Source of the DNA: an uncultured Clostridia bacterium
Lineage (GTDB): Bacteria > Bacillota > Clostridia > Christensenellales > UBA1242
Assembly: GCA_947382485.1 (NCBI GenBank)
Contig: CANCYS010000001.1
Location: 53,425-117,424, forward strand
DNA: 64,000 nucleotides
Reading direction: 5' to 3'
Each line of letters begins with the position of its first letter. The stretch's first letter is position 1. The position numbers and the translations under genes are program-made. Below the pieces are notes generated by a model. The model was not told the origin of the DNA and searched no databases. It saw nothing but the letters and a program-made list of their open reading frames with translations. This document shows positions 33,143 to 42,131 of this stretch, in pieces.

Positions 33143-34696
33143 CTAATTGATTTTATTTTCAAATCCATACTCACCGCTTTTGCCCATAAAAAATACATAA
33201 AATGTTGTGGCAAAAACCAAAACTGCTAAAATTCCAGCAATAAACATCGCAATCATTTCACTAAACACCATTTTAAATAAAAGATTTGAAAAGTATGCAA
33301 ACATACAAACAAAACATGCCTGTATTGACACATAAAAGAATGAATTTGAAAGTGTTGCACCAGTGAGTTTTTTTACCATATTATAATTAAGCATAAACAC
33401 AACCAAATAACATACACCACCAGAAATTACAGCTCCCATAATGTTAATAGGCTGAATCAAAAGTAAAACCACATCTAAAACAATTTTAATTGAACAACCA
33501 ATAAGCAATGATTTTACAGGATATTTCTGTTTATTCATACCTTGTAAAACACTTGCCGTGACCTGAACTAGTGATAAAAATATAATGTTTAAACTTCCTA
33601 AAAACAAAAGTTTAATTGCAATACCAAGTTCATTTGGGTCAAAACTTCTTCCATATAAAAAACTTAATATTTGTCCACCAAAGATAACAAAACAGATTGC
33701 ACAAGTAATTGCAATACTAAGACAAATTTGATATGCTCTTTCAATTAAATTTTTAATTTCAGTCTTAGAATTTTTTGCAAGCAAACTACTAAGATTAGGA
33801 AGTAAAACAGTCGAAAGAGAAATTGCAATAACAACTGGCAAGTTTATAAGCGGTTCAACTACTCCCGATTGTATACCAAGAAGCATTGTTGCATTCGAAT
33901 TTGAAAACCCACGATACATCAAAATATTCACTACAAGCAAACTATCAATCATAGATGTCACTGGCGTAATAAGTCCACCAAGTGTAACTGGCACAGAAAT
34001 ATTAATTAAATTTTTAGTTAAATGCCTGTATGAAAGCATACTAATTTCTTGCATATGATTATGTTTTCTGGAATAGAAAATATAACAAAACAAAAGAAAT
34101 ATAAAGGCAAACAATTCACTAATTGAAATTCCAATCAGTGCCCCAAGTACTGCAAATTCAGTTCCATAAACTATCAACCTTTTAGCTAAATAAAGTCCGC
34201 AGACCATTTTAAAAACTTGTTCAATAAAACCTGAAAATGCCGTTGGAAACATAAGAAGATTTCCTTGAAAATATCCCCTAAATGCTGACAGGACACCAAC
34301 AAACAAAATTGCTGGTGCAATACCATAATAACAAATATAGTTGCTTGCATTACCCTGAATTTTAGCAATGAATTTTGCACCAAAAATAACAACTATCATT
34401 CCGATTGCAGAAATAACAGTTAAAATTAAAATTGATATTCTAAGCAATCTTTTTGAGTCTTTAAATCTGTTTTTACTATTATATTCAGCAACCAATTTTG
34501 AAATTGCGACAGGGATTCCAGAAGTAGAAATGGTCAATATTAAACAATACAAAGGAAATGCGAGTTGGTATTTACCCATACCCACACTTCCAACAATATT
34601 AGCCAGTGGAATTCTATAAACTGCACCAATAATCTTTCCAACTAAGTTGAAAATTATCAGTAACATAGCCCCTTTTATAAAACCATTTTTTGCCAT
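33143..34696 (-). CDS. MOP-superfamily flippase (SpoVB/MurJ-like)
   Basis: 517 aa with about fourteen hydrophobic segments. N-terminal signature KGAMLLIIFNLVGKIIGAVYRIPLANIVG is typical of the SpoVB/RfbX polysaccharide and lipid II flippase group. It probably moves lipid-linked cell-wall or polysaccharide precursors across the membrane; whether it is the main lipid II flippase cannot be told. No ribosome site before the ATG; CATAAT ends 6 nt upstream, but without a good -35. Confidence 0.85.
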   Translation of the reverse strand: MAKNGFIKGAMLLIIFNLVGKIIGAVYRIPLANIVGSVGMGKYQLAFPLYCLILTISTSGIPVAISKLVAEYNSKNRFKDSKRLLRISILILTVISAIGMIVVIFGAKFIAKIQGNASNYICYYGIAPAILFVGVLSAFRGYFQGNLLMFPTAFSGFIEQVFKMVCGLYLAKRLIVYGTEFAVLGALIGISISELFAFIFLLFCYIFYSRKHNHMQEISMLSYRHLTKNLINISVPVTLGGLITPVTSMIDSLLVVNILMYRGFSNSNATMLLGIQSGVVEPLINLPVVIAISLSTVLLPNLSSLLAKNSKTEIKNLIERAYQICLSIAITCAICFVIFGGQILSFLYGRSFDPNELGIAIKLLFLGSLNIIFLSLVQVTASVLQGMNKQKYPVKSLLIGCSIKIVLDVVLLLIQPINIMGAVISGGVCYLVVFMLNYNMVKKLTGATLSNSFFYVSIQACFVCMFAYFSNLLFKMVFSEMIAMFIAGILAVLVFATTFYVFFMGKSGEYGFENKIN

Positions 34697-34729
34697 ATTT
34701 TTATTATGTGTAAATCAATTTAATTAATA

Positions 34730-35323
34730 CTAAATCAATTCAAAATCAAGAGTAAAATTAATTTTAGAACCTTCAAGTGCATCTTCTGCAAGTGAACCAA
34801 GCCAAATGTAAAAAGTAAGTTTCAGAGTTTCATTAACATTTTCGAAACTTGCAATTTCAATAACATCATCATTTAAATCTTTTGTTGAATTTTTAATATC
34901 TTTAATTGATATAAAAATATTTTTTCTCTGTTCATTTGCCTCAATTTGATCTTTTTTAGTTTCAATTTGAATGTTTTTAACAACAATTTTAAAACCAGAG
35001 GTTGCTTTAACATAAACAGTTGCATAATATCCTTCACTTGTTCCTTCATCATTGATTGTTGAAGGAATTTGAGACTCACTGTCAAGTTCACCAGTTGCTG
35101 GTTTTAATCCTAATTCCATATTTGAAAGTTTAAGTTCATTTGCTGTTTTTGTTAATTTTTCATCAGCATATACAGTGACTTTTTCGTTCGCCATAATACT
35201 AACTTTTTTAACTTCAATTTTAGTTTTTGGATAAACAAAACTTGAAAAACAAATTCCAATTATAGCACAAAAAATAGCAATAAAAATGACAAGCATAGTA
35301 GCAGATATAGATTTCTTTTCCAT
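34730..35323 (-). CDS. Membrane-anchored extracellular protein, unknown
   Basis: 197 aa, GAGGT before the ATG. A signal-anchor helix (about 8-30) is followed by a beta-rich, acidic extracellular domain (IEVKKVSIMANEKVTVYADEK). No lipobox cysteine. Not recognised. It lies among other surface proteins and upstream of none in the same transcript, since a separate gene begins on the far side of the 34.7 kb gap. Confidence 0.65.
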   Translation of the reverse strand: MEKKSISATMLVIFIAIFCAIIGICFSSFVYPKTKIEVKKVSIMANEKVTVYADEKLTKTANELKLSNMELGLKPATGELDSESQIPSTINDEGTSEGYYATVYVKATSGFKIVVKNIQIETKKDQIEANEQRKNIFISIKDIKNSTKDLNDDVIEIASFENVNETLKLTFYIWLGSLAEDALEGSKINFTLDFELI

Positions 35324-35377
35324 AAAAATACCTCAACTAAATACTTGCCAAAAATGAACATTTTATACAAATAAAAA

Positions 35378-35398
35378 AAGCAAGCAAATGCTTGCTTT
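35378..35398 (-). terminator. Terminator of the 63-aa membrane gene
   Basis: 10-bp stem AAAGCAAGCA/TGCTTGCTTT (35378-35387 with 35389-35398), very tight loop; the inner pairs probably open. U-run on the minus strand. Confidence 0.75.
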
Positions 35399-35402
35399 AA
35401 AA

Positions 35403-35594
35403 TTATTGCTTCTGATAACTTTTACCAAAACTATAAATAAGAACTGATGACACTAAAACAAGGAATGAAACTGCTGTAAACAAGCCAAGTGACAAAACGC
35501 TGAAATTCAAACAGAACAAACATGTAACACCAGCGGCAATAAGCAGAATATTAACAATTAAAGTAGCAATTAAAGCCTTTTTAGAAACTTCCAT
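35403..35594 (-). CDS. Small two-helix membrane protein, unknown
   Basis: 63 aa, GGGAGG before the ATG. Two hydrophobic segments (about 8-28 and 34-55), a basic start (MEVSKKALIA) and a polar end (GKSYQKQ). Single gene with its own terminator. Not recognised. Confidence 0.7.
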   Translation of the reverse strand: MEVSKKALIATLIVNILLIAAGVTCLFCLNFSVLSLGLFTAVSFLVLVSSVLIYSFGKSYQKQ

Positions 35595-35670
35595 AATTCC
35601 TCCCTACTCATTATATAGTGTTATTATAACACAACTATTCATAAATTTCTACACTTTTTGCAAATTTTAT

Positions 35671-35934
35671 TTAATTTTTTAGTAAAAATATCGTTCTTCC
35701 AGCATCAAAATTGACTTTTTCCGCAATTTTAGGGTTTTTAAATTCATTTCTAACGAAATTTTTAATTATCGTTCCACCATGATATCCATGTACAATAATC
35801 AAACATTTAATGTCAATATCGACTGTGCTAAGTTCATAAACAAGTTCTGCTTTTGCTTCTTCTTTTGTGAGTTTATGTAAGTCAACTTCCTTATATTTGC
35901 CGTAATAAAACTCAATAAATGAATCAGGTATCAT
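35671..35934 (-). CDS. Stand-alone Smr-domain protein
   Basis: 87 aa, AAAGGTGA before the ATG. Motifs of the small MutS-related domain: VDLHKLTKEEAKAEL and IIVHGYHGGTIIKNFVRN (the HGxxxGxL/I loop). Smr domains are nucleic-acid-binding or nicking modules; stand-alone ones act in RNA or DNA quality control in other bacteria. The usual HGKGxGxLR is HGYHGGTIIK, so activity is uncertain. Confidence 0.8.
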   Translation of the reverse strand: MIPDSFIEFYYGKYKEVDLHKLTKEEAKAELVYELSTVDIDIKCLIIVHGYHGGTIIKNFVRNEFKNPKIAEKVNFDAGRTIFLLKN

Positions 35935-35961
35935 GATATCACCTTTAATAAAACTTTAACA

Positions 35962-37356
35962 TTATATATTCAAACCAATACCAATTATTCGTCCATACAT
36001 ATCATAAATTTCATTGTCATATCTTGTTCTTTCGTCCCAGTACTTATATGTATAAACACCTGTGTTTTCATCATAATTATAAAAAATATCTAAATTAGGT
36101 TCATTAAGATCAACATAATCAACTACAAATGTATGTCTTAAATCGTAGTTTTTTAAAACGAGTTCAAAACTGAATTTATTTCCAACAAAGTCTGCCTTGC
36201 TTGCATTAAAAATATAATAGTTTTCGTTAGGAGCAAGTGTCAAACAACTGTTATCTGTGAAATTCATTGTTGAAAAATCTTTTGCTCTAAGTTCTTCAAC
36301 TTTACCATTTGTGTAAACCATTCTAAATTTAACATAAAGTTTTGATACTTTATCAGTGAAATAAGTTTTATATGTTGATCTTTCTCTATTTTCAGCCAAA
36401 TATCTTTCAGCTTTTTGATATTTTACATATCCATCAATATTACTTAAAATTTCATCATCTGATTTATCAGCCATATATTCAGTGTCCATAAATACAACTT
36501 TTTCATCAAAATCAGGTGTTGTTGAAATAACCATTTGCAAAAACTCTGGTGTGTAAGCAAACACACGAACATTAACCTTATATGAGCCAGTAACTTGTAC
36601 ATCGCCATCATCAGAATAATAATATGATTGAACTATAATCCTACTATCAATATTTGTCTTTATAGCATCATTACATTTTAATATAAGTTTTTGATTTTCA
36701 GAATCCAAACTAACTTCGCTAAGCACATCTTTGTCGATACTAGATGTATCAATTCTGAGTAAATCATTATTAACAAGATCAGAATCTTGACCTGATTTAG
36801 ACTTAACCGAAAAACTATATGAATAAGCCTCTCCATCGGCATAGGCAACAACTTTATTTACATAATTGTCATTGCTGGCATATTTGCCATAATAACCCTC
36901 ATCATATACATTAAATTCATCTGCAACTTGGTCATATACAGTAAGTGTAAAACTATCTTTTACGCTGCCAATTGAAACAGTTATAGTTGCTTCCCCAGCC
37001 TTATAAAAATAAACATAACATTTAGATCCGCTAGTCACAACTCTTGCAACACTTGTGTCAGATGATGATAAATTTACACTTCGTGTTTCATTTGAGGTAA
37101 ATGCATAAATTCCAATTTCAAAACGATTGTTTTTCTCAGAAGTCATATAAACTTTTTTATTTTTAATAGAACTATAACTCTGTTCAGAATCTGTGTAAAC
37201 GAAAGAACCTGCTCTTGCAACTGGTTCAACAATTCTAAGGTCATAAATGTAATAAGTTGCATTATTAGTAATCAAAAAATAGCCAGAGAGTCCACCGACA
37301 ATGGCAACAATCAAAACACCAATAAAAATAGCAACCAGTTTAAGCGATTTTTTCAT
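35962..37356 (-). CDS. Membrane-anchored surface protein with Ig-like (Big-2-type) domain
   Basis: 464 aa, AGGGG before the ATG. One N-terminal membrane anchor (about 8-30), then an extracellular region. Residues about 60-140 look like a bacterial Ig-like Big-2 domain (VYFYKAGEATITVSIGSVKDSFTLTVYD). The rest is Tyr-, Asp- and Ser-rich beta sequence. No cell-wall sorting signal. Probably surface attachment or envelope structure; partner unknown. Confidence 0.7.
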   Translation of the reverse strand: MKKSLKLVAIFIGVLIVAIVGGLSGYFLITNNATYYIYDLRIVEPVARAGSFVYTDSEQSYSSIKNKKVYMTSEKNNRFEIGIYAFTSNETRSVNLSSSDTSVARVVTSGSKCYVYFYKAGEATITVSIGSVKDSFTLTVYDQVADEFNVYDEGYYGKYASNDNYVNKVVAYADGEAYSYSFSVKSKSGQDSDLVNNDLLRIDTSSIDKDVLSEVSLDSENQKLILKCNDAIKTNIDSRIIVQSYYYSDDGDVQVTGSYKVNVRVFAYTPEFLQMVISTTPDFDEKVVFMDTEYMADKSDDEILSNIDGYVKYQKAERYLAENRERSTYKTYFTDKVSKLYVKFRMVYTNGKVEELRAKDFSTMNFTDNSCLTLAPNENYYIFNASKADFVGNKFSFELVLKNYDLRHTFVVDYVDLNEPNLDIFYNYDENTGVYTYKYWDERTRYDNEIYDMYGRIIGIGLNI

Positions 37357-37385
37357 ACTTACCCCTTATAATATTACATATTAAA

Positions 37386-37413
37386 TATATATTATTTAAT
37401 AAATCATTGTCAA
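37386..37413 (-). promoter_or_regulatory. Promoter of the Ig-like surface gene
   Basis: Minus strand: TTGACA (37413-37408), 16-nt spacer, TATATA (37391-37386). Confidence 0.6.
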
Positions 37414-37467
37414 ACAAAACCATTCTTAATTTAAAATGAAAATAAAATAAAAAATAAACATAAAAAA

Positions 37468-37488
37468 TCCACCAATCGGCTTGGTGGA
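37468..37488 (-). terminator. Terminator of the 549-aa surface gene
   Basis: 8-bp stem TCCACCAA/TTGGTGGA (37468-37475 with 37481-37488), U-run on the minus strand. Confidence 0.75.
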
Positions 37489-37536
37489 TATACAAAAGGG
37501 AGTAAGTTAATAAGCGTAATTATATGTAAACAATAA

Positions 37537-37556
37537 GGGAGAACCAAGGCTCTCCC
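37537..37556 (-). promoter_or_regulatory. Second hairpin after the surface gene
   Basis: GGGAGA/TCTCCC stem (37537-37542 with 37551-37556), 11 nt past the stop codon at 37567, without a U-run. It may protect the mRNA 3' end or add to termination. Confidence 0.4.
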
Positions 37557-37566
37557 CTCGTTAAAT

Positions 37567-39213
37567 TTAGATTTCAAGAACAATAACTTTTGAAACTTGT
37601 TCAAGAGCATTCAATTCAGTTTTAAGTCCAGTTGAAATGATAACTTTAAGAGAACTACCGAATTGAAGTCTACCATTAAATGCGTCTACAAAAGCTACAA
37701 CTCTGTTGTCAGGATCATTTGTTCCTTTAATAAGAACGTTTCCAGTAAGTTTAAGGTTGTATGCAGTGTCGTTATGTTCAATGTCTTCAACAGTAGCACT
37801 AAGAGTAACATTTGCATTTCCAAGGTCTCTTGCGATACCAAATGCTTTAAGAACATTAACATTAGCATTTACGATAATATCTTTAACAACAATGTTTTGT
37901 GCTTCAATGCTTGTTGCTTCGATGAAAGCACCAGCAAAGATACAATCAAAATCAACATCAGCAAGAACAGTTGTGTTTGAAATGTTTGTATCAGAGTTTA
38001 CGATTGCAACAATTCCAGCAACCCAAGTGAATCTGTCTTCATCGATAGATTTAACACCATTAGCATTAAATCTTTCGCTTCTGCTTTCAGTTGCTACAAG
38101 TTTAACACTTGTTTTATCAATTGTAACATCGTTTGTATAACCTGCAACGCCACCAACATAAAGTTCTTGTGCAGTTGTTGCAGAAACTGTCATATCAACA
38201 GTTGTGTTTTCAATTTTTGTTCCGTTAACTGCATATCCAGCAACACCACCAACATAGTTGTTATCAGCATATTTGTTGCCTTTTGCATCATAACTGTAAT
38301 CTAAGCCTTTATCAACATTCATTACAACATTGATTGTGCTATTTCTAATTGTTGAACCGTCAGCTACACCAACAAGTCCACCAACAGTGTTATAACCTTG
38401 AATTAAGTTTTCAGAATATCTAGAATAAGCGTTTGCATCAACTTCTGCATTCATGTTAACTTCAATAACTGAATTGTTTGCATAAGAAGCAAGAGTTGCA
38501 ACAACAAGATTGTTAAGAGCAATTCCTTCCAACCTGTCATCAGTTACGATTTTAGCTTCTAAGATGTAGTTGTAAACATTGTTATCAACTGCAACTTTGA
38601 AAGCGTCAAATGTAAGATTTGTGATTTCAGCATCTTCAATAGTACCAAACATACCAAGGTTTAAGATATATCTGTAATAAACTGCACCAGTAACACCTTC
38701 TTGGTATTCTGCTTTATGAAGATAACTAGCAATATTTTCAATGCTAACATTCATTGAAACATTTTTAATTGAATGACCTTTACCATCAATGTGTCCGTTG
38801 AATGGAGTTTCACCATTAAAGAGTGTTACATAGTTTGTTCCAGCAAAGTCAATATCGCAATAAAGTTCGAAATAAGCACTGTCTTCAACTACTTTTTCAT
38901 TACCCTCTTCGTCAAGTACAGGATTGCCTTCTTCGTCAAGAATTTTTTCGCCGATTTTTGTGTAACCATATTTTGCAATAAGTTCGTTAAAACTTTCTGG
39001 TGAGTATACGAAATATGGATTTTCTTTTGTTCCGTCAGCCTTATCATTAATATCTGCTGGAACTTCGATATCACTTACAGGATTATCGATTACTGGTTTG
39101 TCGTCAGGTTTCTTACCATTTGGTGAAACAATGCTAACAACTGCAAAAACAACGAGTGTAATAGTAAGTACTACACTACACATTAAAGATAAAAATAAGT
39201 TTCTCTTTTTCAT
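37567..39213 (-). CDS. Large secreted surface protein with GLUG-like beta repeats
   Basis: 548 aa from the ATG at 39213 (GGGAG 9 nt upstream; an earlier ATG touches that site). N-terminal signal or anchor (about 6-30), a Pro/Asp linker, then repeated beta-solenoid-like units with GGLVGVADGSTIRNS, GGVAGYAVNGTKIENT and GGVAGYTNDVTIDKT, the GLUG-type pattern of bacterial adhesins. The start KENPYFVYSPESFNELI resembles the lead-in of such domains. No sortase motif. It has a perfect consensus promoter, so it is likely abundant. Confidence 0.78.
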   Translation of the reverse strand: MKKRNLFLSLMCSVVLTITLVVFAVVSIVSPNGKKPDDKPVIDNPVSDIEVPADINDKADGTKENPYFVYSPESFNELIAKYGYTKIGEKILDEEGNPVLDEEGNEKVVEDSAYFELYCDIDFAGTNYVTLFNGETPFNGHIDGKGHSIKNVSMNVSIENIASYLHKAEYQEGVTGAVYYRYILNLGMFGTIEDAEITNLTFDAFKVAVDNNVYNYILEAKIVTDDRLEGIALNNLVVATLASYANNSVIEVNMNAEVDANAYSRYSENLIQGYNTVGGLVGVADGSTIRNSTINVVMNVDKGLDYSYDAKGNKYADNNYVGGVAGYAVNGTKIENTTVDMTVSATTAQELYVGGVAGYTNDVTIDKTSVKLVATESRSERFNANGVKSIDEDRFTWVAGIVAIVNSDTNISNTTVLADVDFDCIFAGAFIEATSIEAQNIVVKDIIVNANVNVLKAFGIARDLGNANVTLSATVEDIEHNDTAYNLKLTGNVLIKGTNDPDNRVVAFVDAFNGRLQFGSSLKVIISTGLKTELNALEQVSKVIVLEI

Positions 39214-39246
39214 CTTTATCATCTCCCTTTTTGTTTTATTTCACAT

Positions 39247-39275
39247 ATTATACTACTTTTGTAATAAAATGTCAA
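39247..39275 (-). promoter_or_regulatory. Perfect SigA promoter (P1) of the surface protein gene
   Basis: Minus strand: TTGACA (39275-39270), 17-nt spacer, TATAAT (39252-39247), about 33 nt before the ATG. Confidence 0.88.
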
Positions 39276-39372
39276 TACTTTCGGTAAAATTTTTATCTCA
39301 AAAAAACCTAAATCCTGAAAATATCGGCATTCACGAGTAGTAAAGAGTTTATTTTTTATAACTCTTATACAT

Positions 39373-39401
39373 ATTATATCATAACTAAAAGCAAATTTCA
39401 A
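39373..39401 (-). promoter_or_regulatory. Upstream promoter (P2), same direction
   Basis: Minus strand: TTGAAA (39401-39396), 17-nt spacer, TATAAT (39378-39373). It would add about 125 nt of untranslated leader, or drive a small RNA. It accounts for much of the 301-nt gap at 39214-39514; the rest holds the terminator at 39481. Confidence 0.6.
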
Positions 39402-39480
39402 GACTCAAATTCAAATTTTATCGAAGCATTAGTATAATATGTATGCAAATTAAATAAGTGAATATGAAAAGATGTAAATA

Positions 39481-39505
39481 AAAAAATGGGCTTAAAGCCC
39501 ATTTT
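39481..39505 (-). terminator. Terminator of the pyk-lipoprotein operon
   Basis: 11-bp perfect stem (39481-39491 with 39495-39505), 3-nt loop, U-run on the minus strand. Confidence 0.85.
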
Positions 39506-39514
39506 TATTTTAAT

Positions 39515-40579
39515 TTATTTCGTAAAATCAATAACAATATCAAACGTCATTGTAAATGATTGTGTGCTTTCACCATTTAGATTTGTTGTTATGTAAATTC
39601 TAAACTCTAACTTATCGCCGTATCTATTAATTATAATTTTTCCATTTTCACTTGTATTAACATATCCAGAACTTGAATTGTTCGAATCAAGAGAAACATC
39701 AAAGTCATTAATAACTGCATTACTAGTACTTTCAGCAAAAACATAATAATTTAATGTATAAATGTTTCCACCAGTTAAAAATTTACTACCATTAATTTCG
39801 ATTTTATCTCCGTTATAAATAAACTTATCATAACCATCAATAGCAATTCTTCCTTCTTTCACATTTTGAATTATAGTAAAATTCAATGTAAACTTCAAAA
39901 CCCTACCAGTTGGACTAACAGCAGCTTCACCTTTATCATTTAAAAGCGAAACTGTAATCTTCGCACTAGCCGAATTTTGCCTTAAAGAAATCACTTTAAG
40001 TCTATTTTTATTTGGAACATACAAAATTGTTGGGTCATCGCTTTCAACTGTGAAATTAAACTCTGATTCAGTGATTGTACGTGTTTCAGTTCCAAATTTT
40101 CCAAATGGACTAATTGTATAAGAGCCACCAGCACTAAGTTCTACATCTGTATTTTCAACAAAAATTTCATCAGGATATTCTTTAAGTCTAACAATGCAAA
40201 TGTCTGAATGACCATTAACTGTTACTTCAACTTGAATTGGAATGAAATTCTTTCCATCTAATTCTCTTTTAACAATAATAACACCATCTGTCAAAACAAA
40301 CCTAGCATTATTTGAACCAGAACTACCTTTCACACTATAAGTCACTCTATATCCAGACCAAGTCGAAGGATTAACTTTAAAAGTAAGTTGTTTTTCAACA
40401 TCAAGGTCAACCTCAAAAATTGCATGCCCAGTTGATTCATCATAAAGATTTGAATAAAACACAACTCCACGAGCCTGATTTGTTGAAGTTGCACCACAAC
40501 CACTAAAAAGGAATGTGAATGGAACAACCATCACAAACAAAATCAAAAATGAAATCGCCTTTTTAAATGAATTTTTCAT
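39515..40579 (-). CDS. Lipoprotein with Ig-like beta domains
   Basis: 354 aa from the ATG at 40579, set by TAGGAG, which includes the pyk stop codon. Signal peptide with lipobox FLFSGC, Cys near residue 28 of this start. The mature part is beta-rich with a candidate Ig-like unit near 120-215 (ELSAGGSYTISPFGKFGTETRT). Co-transcribed with pyruvate kinase with a 7-nt gap; a surface lipoprotein behind a glycolytic gene has no obvious functional reason. Function unknown. Confidence 0.75.
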   Translation of the reverse strand: MKNSFKKAISFLILFVMVVPFTFLFSGCGATSTNQARGVVFYSNLYDESTGHAIFEVDLDVEKQLTFKVNPSTWSGYRVTYSVKGSSGSNNARFVLTDGVIIVKRELDGKNFIPIQVEVTVNGHSDICIVRLKEYPDEIFVENTDVELSAGGSYTISPFGKFGTETRTITESEFNFTVESDDPTILYVPNKNRLKVISLRQNSASAKITVSLLNDKGEAAVSPTGRVLKFTLNFTIIQNVKEGRIAIDGYDKFIYNGDKIEINGSKFLTGGNIYTLNYYVFAESTSNAVINDFDVSLDSNNSSSGYVNTSENGKIIINRYGDKLEFRIYITTNLNGESTQSFTMTFDIVIDFTK

Positions 40580-40586
40580 ACTTCTC

Positions 40587-41999
40587 CTAATCAATTTCTG
40601 ACACAACCAAAATGTTTGAACCACCAGTTCTTGTCATAAGACCTGCTGTTTGAATTACAACATCACCAGATTTTACATAGCCAAATTGTTTAGCCTTTTC
40701 TCTTGCAGATTGCAAAAGTTCATCTGTGTTATAATAAGTTTTATCAAGAAGTGGAAGCACACCCCAAAGCATACCAAGCTTAAAATATACATTATAGTTA
40801 GGAGTGAGTGCAACAATCTTAGAATCTGGTCTAAATCTACTAATATTTTGAGCAGCATTACCAGAAAGTGTCGTAACCAAAATTGCACTAGCATCAAGAT
40901 TAGTTGCAAGAGAGCAAGCAGCCGAACCAATGCCACAAGTTATATCCTTTGTTGGAATAAAATTATTTAATCCTTTTTGATAGTCAATTGTAGATTCTGT
41001 TTCTTCTGCAATTTTTCTCATTGTTTCAACAACAAGCACAGGATATTTTCCAACACTGGTTTCACCAGAAAGCATAATAGCAGCAGTTCCATCATAAATT
41101 GCATTTGCAACGTCTGAAATTTCTGCTCTTGTTGGTCTGACATTTTGAATCATAGATTCAAGCATTTGAGTTGCAGTGATTGAATATTTTCCAAGTTCTT
41201 TTGCTTTTTTGAGCATATCTTTTTGAACATGAGGAAGTTTTTCAAACGAGATTTCAACACCCATATCACCACGAGCAACCATGACGCCATCAGAAGCCTC
41301 AATAATCTCGTTCATATTTTCAACGCCTCTTGCAGATTCAATTTTAGAAATAATGAATGGATGTTCATCACCAAGACCTTTAAAGAAATCTCTAACTTCT
41401 TGAACATCGCTTGCTGAGTTTACAAATGAAATTGAATAAACATCAACATTTTCTTCAAATCCAAACTTAAAATCGTTTTTATCATTTTCACTTAAATATT
41501 CCATATTTAATGCAACACTTGGAATGTTGATTGATTTATTATTTGAAAGTTCTCCACCAACAACAACTTCGGTGTGAACAACAGTGCTAGTTTTGCTAAC
41601 AACTTCCAATACAATGAGTCCATCATTTAAAAGAATTCTTGTGCCTTTACGAACAATAGTTGGAAGTGCTCCATATGTCACAGAAACAATAGTTTCATCT
41701 CCCAAAACATTTTCAGTTGTAATTGCAAATGGATCACCTTTTTTAAGTAAAATTTTACCATTTTTGAATTGTTTAATTCTAATTTCAGGACCTTTTGTAT
41801 CAAGCATAATAGCAACTGGAAGACCAAGTTCAAGCCTTGCTTGTTTAACCATATTAATAAGTTTTCTATGTTCATCATGAGTGCCATGACTCATGTTGAA
41901 TCTTGCAACATTCATACCAGCAAGCATCATATTTTTAAGTGTTTCAACGTCACTGCAAGCAGGACCAATAGTACAAACAATTTTAGTTTTATTATTCAT
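40587..41999 (-). CDS. pyk: Pyruvate kinase
   Basis: 470 aa, GGGAG before the ATG. Last ATP-producing step of glycolysis. MNNKTKIVCTIGPAC at the start, MLDTKGPEIR, the substrate-site segment IISKIESARGVENMNEI, MVARGDMGVE, and TATQMLESM with RPTRAEISDVANAI. Ends near 470 without the extra PEP-utiliser-like C-terminal domain of the Bacillus enzyme. Confidence 0.97.
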   Translation of the reverse strand: MNNKTKIVCTIGPACSDVETLKNMMLAGMNVARFNMSHGTHDEHRKLINMVKQARLELGLPVAIMLDTKGPEIRIKQFKNGKILLKKGDPFAITTENVLGDETIVSVTYGALPTIVRKGTRILLNDGLIVLEVVSKTSTVVHTEVVVGGELSNNKSINIPSVALNMEYLSENDKNDFKFGFEENVDVYSISFVNSASDVQEVRDFFKGLGDEHPFIISKIESARGVENMNEIIEASDGVMVARGDMGVEISFEKLPHVQKDMLKKAKELGKYSITATQMLESMIQNVRPTRAEISDVANAIYDGTAAIMLSGETSVGKYPVLVVETMRKIAEETESTIDYQKGLNNFIPTKDITCGIGSAACSLATNLDASAILVTTLSGNAAQNISRFRPDSKIVALTPNYNVYFKLGMLWGVLPLLDKTYYNTDELLQSAREKAKQFGYVKSGDVVIQTAGLMTRTGGSNILVVSEID

Positions 42000-42043
42000 T
42001 CAAATTCTCCCAAATAAAAATAGGTATATATATCTACATATAC

Positions 42044-42072
42044 ATTATATTAAGAAAATAAATAAAATGCAA
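42044..42072 (-). promoter_or_regulatory. Promoter of pyk
   Basis: Minus strand: TTGCAT (42072-42067), 17-nt spacer, TATAAT (42049-42044). Confidence 0.65.
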
Positions 42073-42074
42073 AC

Positions 42075-42105
42075 AAAAATAAAAGGTAAAATACCTTTTA
42101 TTTTT
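42075..42105 (-). terminator. Terminator of the M23 peptidase gene
   Basis: 14-bp perfect stem (42075-42088 with 42092-42105), 3-nt loop. Confidence 0.85.
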
Positions 42106-42131
42106 ATGACAATTAAAATTTAATTTATTTG

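Noticed and set aside
39219..39401. 60-codon minus-strand ORF upstream of the surface protein
   Set aside because: It begins above the P2 promoter, has no ribosome site and covers the P1 promoter; more likely non-coding.
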